Part shown: positions 59,260 to 64,000 of the stretch, in pieces
Layout of the letters: the number at the start of each line of letters is the position of its first letter
Position numbering within the stretch: the first letter of the stretch is position 1
Assembly: GCA_903813345.2 (NCBI GenBank)
Contig: CAIIXF020000001.1
Span: forward strand, 10,515,598 to 10,579,597
DNA: 64,000 bases
DNA from: Owenia fusiformis
Taxonomy: Eukaryota > Annelida > Polychaeta > Sabellida > Oweniidae
Direction: 5' to 3'
Program-made: the position numbers and the translations under genes
Notes under the pieces: model-generated
Databases searched by the model: none
What the model was told of the DNA's origin: nothing
Seen by the model: only the letters and a program-made list of their open reading frames with translations

Positions 59260-61549
59260 ATGAATCTAGGGTGTTGGATAATCGTGTTATTGTGCTTGTT
59301 CTTAACAACAACGCATGCTCAGGATAAAAAAGAAAAAGATAAAAAGAACAAGAACAAAAAGAACAAGAAGACAACTACTACCACAACAGCAAGTGAAACC
59401 ACAACAACAATTCCAACTACAACCGTAACAACAGCAACAATAGATAAAATTCCCGAGGATGAAGGAGAGATAATAAAGTTACGTATTCCAGGGGAACGAC
59501 GAGCTAACCGAACTATTCCTGATAGTGAATTCAAAATCAGGGTGAGTATATCCATGTATCACTCTAGTCTAACATTATTTTATTAGAGGTAACACTTGCC
59601 ACTTTTAACATTAGAAATACTGATATTGTTACAAATATATAAGTGTGCAAAATAGAGATCCAAAGTATGTTGATATTATAGAAGCAAAAAGCTAGAACTC
59701 CTTTCTGAACCTTTAAAATAAAATAATATCTCAGAACGCGAAGATGGATTCTTTAGTCGCCAACCATGAGTTCCTCACTCCCGGACATATTTCTCCACTC
59801 GCGCACCGAGTTCCAACATCGCGAACATTTTGTACATAGTACATTCGGCTACTTGGGATTCCAAGTTATATGTCAAAATGTCCAAAGCCATAGGACTCAG
59901 TCCTTTCACAGAACATGTCAAGGGGCGGGATCGCAAAGAAGTCTTCTGTTGTTGAGATCAAGTCTGCACTCTATTAAATAGTACATAAGTTTTTCAGTAT
60001 TCCAGAATTTGACACTTGCATTTCAAACAAAACTTTTTTGAAAAATCTCCAAAATATATTTTTAAGTCTTGAAAGTTGGTAAATGAATGATGAAAACATA
60101 TTTCAAATTTTACACAGGGGCTTTCACTTTCGTTTTCCACAGGCGTTTGTATGGGTTAAAAATGAAAAGATCCGTATTGTAATAAAACATATTTTTATTC
60201 TCCTTTTTTTATTCTAATTGCATCATATTAATGAAATTACCATTGTAGCAAAAAAATCAACAATAAATGTCAAAGTTGGTTCTTTATTCTGACATCTTCT
60301 CTTCATCGTACAATATGGCTGCCATTTCATGTACATAATTTAGAAACTGGGAATAAATATGAGACTCCCGAGCCTCCATTCACGGATAGTGTCCAAAATA
60401 TATTGGAATTTCTCTATATAAGTATAACAATGTGCCAAGCACCGATTATCTCAGAGTTTTAATCCATATGATACTACCCGTAGCATTGTGTTGATAGAAC
60501 ATTTAATCATGTATATAATTCCAGATTAACATCGTAAATGGAATATTGAAAGTGGAGTTGTTGGGGGAAGCAAACTCAGATATGGAGGAAATATGTAAGA
60601 TATTATATTCTGAACCATGGTAACTTGATTCGAATTCTGTTTCCTGGGCTATTAGGCTACAATAGCGTGTTAACTTAGCAAAACATTGCATGGGTTTCAT
60701 TTCTGCGGGATACGACCATGATTTGACATGACACGTATTACTTAGAGGTTATGTCACTATGACGTGAAATATGCCTGAGTTCTCCCAATATAGGCCGACC
60801 TTGGGAGGCTCTATATTTGGGCAAGAACGAAGGCATATTTCACGTCATAGTGACATAACTGATGTATTACATGCCTTTGTTCCCATGGTTACTTTGTATC
60901 AATGACGTGACGTCATGATATTATCATGGTTATTAAAGAAATCTAATATCAAAACGAGGTAAGCGGGCTATATCGGGGTAATCGGGCAATATCGGTGGAT
61001 ATAGCTCGCTAACTTTCCCATTGACTTCCATACAAATGCTTCGCTAGGTATGTAATACTAGAAGTTATTGAACAGAACAATGGACAATATGATACTGTGG
61101 TGGGAAAAACTGTTGGCCAAGTTGTAGTTCTGCTCCTTCTTAGTAACCCGAAAAAAGTTTTAATTCATATTGATGTAACTGACCCATTTGATAAACATGG
61201 ACATGTAATAGCTTGAAATTGTCTCTCATGTAGAAATACTAATTGCCGATTCAAAATCAAAAAGTGTAACTTGTACTGGCAATTACAATTACAAGATATT
61301 TCTTCTTTGATGCTTTCACCCTATAATAATCTATAATAATCAAATGTTACACACCACTTTAAGCCGACACATTTGTATAATACATAATGGGTCAAAACCT
61401 TCATATATACTTTTAATTTTGCTAAAGAATTAAAAAAAATTATGGAGATGCAGTTTAAGTCGGTCTACCAAATGTTTCCAACATGTCATGACAATGTTTT
61501 AAAAAATATGATGTCTTTTCTGTTTCAGTGTTCGACGTGATCAAAAAGA
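59260..61549 (+). CDS. Small secreted charged protein, member D (last exon not located)
   Basis: Three coding exons: 59260-59541, 60525-60594 and 61529-61549, in phases 0, 1, 1 as in A, B and C. The signal peptide (MNLGCWIIVLLCLFLTTTHA) precedes a Lys/Asn run (KKEKDKKNKNKKNKK), a Thr-rich patch, and EIIKLRIPGERRANRTIP. Exon 2 encodes INIVNGILKVELLG, matching INFTKDGKIKFKF of C. Exon 3 is the 21-base microexon (FDVIKK). A terminal exon beginning in phase 1 should follow; the next 2.4 kb is transposon-rich and I found no acceptable one, so it lies beyond the window, is lost, or was missed. Its large first exon with Lys and Thr tracts is unlike the others. Confidence 0.7.
60749..60858. repeat. 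Hairpin MITE, copy 2 (27-bp arms, GACCTTGGGAGG loop)
   Basis: Arms 60749-60775 (TTATGTCACTATGACGTGAA..) and 60832-60858 are exact inverses. The arms differ from copy 1 at 31351 in their middle, but both arms changed together. In intron 2 of member D. Confidence 0.85.
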
Positions 61550-61718
61550 GTAAGTTAGCTAATATAATTGATTAAGATAATAATGTATGACCGAAAAAGG
61601 TATTACTAACTTGCAAATGGATCTCAACAGTTATTGTCATCTAAAACTGATTAAATTATTTACTATTGTATAATTGTAAAAAAAATTGTTGGCCATCTAA
61701 CTGAGAATTTTTCATATA

Positions 61719-62060
61719 CAGGGTGGGCCAAAAAAACCCACCCCCTTGCCATTATTTCTGATAAACATTTATTTTTTATTACAAAACAAACCCACCCCCT
61801 AGCCATTATTTCTGATAAATATTCATTTTTAACATGTACACCAATAATGATATATCATTTTAAAGATAATTTGATTTGCAACAAAATGATATATAATGGC
61901 ACCATTTTCAACAACCACATATAGATATATAACCAATTATGTGACATGGGGGTCAAAAAACACCTTTTCATTTTTCATCGATTTTGCGAACAATAGCCTA
62001 TTTCTACCAACTTTTACTGTTCAGTTAAAAATTGCCACATTGTCATGAGTCCTCCATAAC
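61719..62060. mobile_element. Mariner-type end with CAGGGTGGGCC terminus
   Basis: CAGGGTGGGCCAAAAAAACC begins at 61719 after TA. The sequence CCACCCCCTTGCCATTATTT is duplicated in tandem at 61739 and 61793. No matching right end was found inside the window. Confidence 0.55.
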
Positions 62061-63267
62061 CGGATATTATATATTGTTTTCATTCATTTTTGAACCATGT
62101 AAGCTCAATAAACATGTGTATGCTTATAAAACCAATTCATTTCTTCTTCAGTCTGTCCAAATATGGCTCAATAGACCCACCCCCCGACCCATCCTCTGAT
62201 CGGATTATTCGCTTAAGACGCGGAAGCCATTGGTTGATGGCGTATAATTGATGGATGGATGCGGAAGTACCATTCAACTGCTAGTTATTCTTTCTTTTAG
62301 TTCCTCTACATCCCTCATAGGCTGGGTGTCTTTAAAGTCAAACTGTTCTAGATGCCCTCGGATATGGTAATCAACATTATTGGCATTTGGACTGTCAGTA
62401 AGCCATTTTTCCGGCTAGAGATGGTGTCATTTCGAATCTCCAAAAACTCCAAGGTAGCATTGGACCTGTGTGATGAAGCACTTTCCTATCGGAAAATGAA
62501 GTTTCTTTCACATGTTTTTTATCCTTGACGAGACCTTTTTTAACACCTCATGTCATAAACACTCAGAGTATAGTTTTGCTCCTTGTTTTGGGACTTCAAA
62601 TATACCAAGATATGTGTATTTGACACAAAATATCAATAAAATTGTGAAAATAGTAGTGCAATTCATTTTATAGCGACGCAGTATGCCTTAAACATTTCCC
62701 AAACCTATATATTTTGAGACTATCCTTTTAATACTGCGTCCCCAGAATTCATAAAAAATGGTGTTCAAGATACACTACCCATGCAAGTTATTTTTGCATC
62801 TTGGAAGCCAGCCAGTATCTGTGTGATTTTATAAAAATTTGGAAATAATTTGTATAGATAGTGTACCTTGAACACCATTTTTATGAATGCTGGGGACTCA
62901 GTATTAAAAGGATAATTTCAAAATATATAGGTCTGGGAAAGGTTTAAGGCACACTGCGTCGCTATAGAATGAATTGCGCTACTATTTTCACAATTGTATT
63001 GATATTTGGTGTCAAATACACATATCTTGGTATATTTGAAGTCCCAAAACGGCTTAATTTCAGAAATATCCCAAATTTAAATTCAAAAATGACCGTTAGC
63101 TCCGCACCCTCCGCTCATTTGCTCCGCACCCAATATTTCCCACAGGCTCTGTCTGCATAGGGTGTATTTGGACAGACTGAAGAAGAAATGAATTTGTTTT
63201 ATAAGCATACACATGTTTATTGAGCATGCATGGTTCAAAAACTGAATGAAAACAATATATGATATCC
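62061..63267. repeat. 1.2-kb nested inverted repeat
   Basis: The outer arms 62061-62164 and 63165-63267 match inverted (CTCAATAAACATGTGTATGC..). The inner arms about 62585-62779 and 62857-63050 match inverted over about 195 bases (GTTTTGGGACTTCAAATATA..). The sequence between outer and inner arms differs on the two sides. No coding frame. Probably a fold-back transposon or a rearranged transposon pair. Confidence 0.8.
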
Positions 63268-64000
63268 AATTATCACACTACCCTACCTCGATAGCGCATG
63301 CGCGAATTTTTTGGCTTTCAATCAGGTCGCTTTTAAGTATATCGACTGCTTAGTGAAAAGGTTAATACGTTTGGTGCTCGGAGTGAGTCAATATTGCTAT
63401 TCGCTGAACTTCAGTGGTGCAATAGTGAAGTCCATGTTCCAAGTTATATGATAGTTGAAGAAAGAATGTAAATAATATCGATTTAAATTTTGAAATATTT
63501 GACACGTCATAGTACACGGTACACAGCTGCAAAAGTTGATCAATACAGGGTACGAGGAATGTAAATTGTTCAATAGTACAGGGAGCGAGAAAGTAAGCTG
63601 ATTATACAGACATACTATGTCCCGATCTCATGTATATTTACGTTGCAAACAGTGAAAATAATGCTAAAAAGGCCGCCTGTTGATGCTTTGAGGTGTCATC
63701 AATTGTTATTTAATCCAAATAAAGTAAACATTATTTAGTAGATTTAGACACGGGCTTTTAGGTCGTACATGCATTTTAGTCATTAAATTAACAAGAACGC
63801 TAGATTATACGTGTTAATAGGGTATCAAATTGAAATAAAATAACGAAATTAAATATGAACACGTAAGTGATAAATTACTATCGGCTATCAGGATTAATGA
63901 CTATCCGCTATTCAGAATAATTAAAATTGCGTGAACTACAGGTAAAGAATCTTTCTATACAAGGGGCGATCCATATATTCTGATAAAAATGCAATCATTT
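63268..64000. other. Right-edge sequence, nothing recognised
   Basis: No exon, repeat family or RNA gene supported. Confidence 0.3.

Noticed and set aside
59319-59555. Val/Phe/Leu-rich minus-strand frame looking like a membrane protein
   Set aside because: Antisense of the Lys/Thr tracts of member D exon 1.
63055-63160. Possible last exon of member D after TTTCAG near 63062
   Set aside because: In the required phase it reads KKISQI then stop, lies at the edge of the palindrome, and lacks the family's NPF-type motif; not strong enough to call.

Overview
The window is nuclear DNA of an animal. It is AT-rich, genes are split into many short exons with GT..AG introns, and CA/TG-rich repeats and inverted-repeat transposons fill introns and intergenic DNA. 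I infer a lophotrochozoan-type invertebrate (mollusc-like) from the gene content and texture, but the species is not determined. All gene models below were assembled by eye from splice sites and reading phase; every exon junction listed keeps the frame.

Layout. (1) Bases 1-6264, minus strand: a type I membrane protein with signal peptide, MAM domain, CUB-like module, two sushi-like modules, a Thr/Ser-rich stalk, one membrane helix and a long basic cytoplasmic tail that runs off the left edge. (2) 6265-10443: intergenic, with two inverted-repeat elements. (3) 10444-15506, plus: TMEM241 nucleotide-sugar-transporter-like gene, 11 exons. (4) 16110-22416, plus: acid sphingomyelinase, 12 exons, complete catalytic set. 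(5) 22570-28531 (minus) and 30019-33673 (plus): two head-to-head paralogues of a secreted protein with about eight EF-hand-like loops, nine exons each and nearly identical exon lengths. (6) 34527-61549, plus: four members (A to D) of a family of small secreted charged proteins. They share a signal-peptide exon, a short beta-like exon, an invariant 21-base phase-1 microexon and a variable charged C-terminal part. I do not recognise this family. An intronless, frameshifted beta-1,4-galactosyltransferase-like copy lies inside intron 1 of member A. (7) The rest is transposon-rich: mariner-like elements, a LINE inserted into a fold-back mariner, TTAA-flanked elements, hairpin MITEs and minisatellites.

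How the genes may work together. TMEM241 and sphingomyelinase look like ordinary Golgi/lysosomal housekeeping genes. The secreted EF-hand pair and the A-D cluster (one strongly acidic, the others Lys/Arg-rich) are the accessory part. Their co-location would fit secreted extracellular-matrix or mineral-associated products, but that is inference only.
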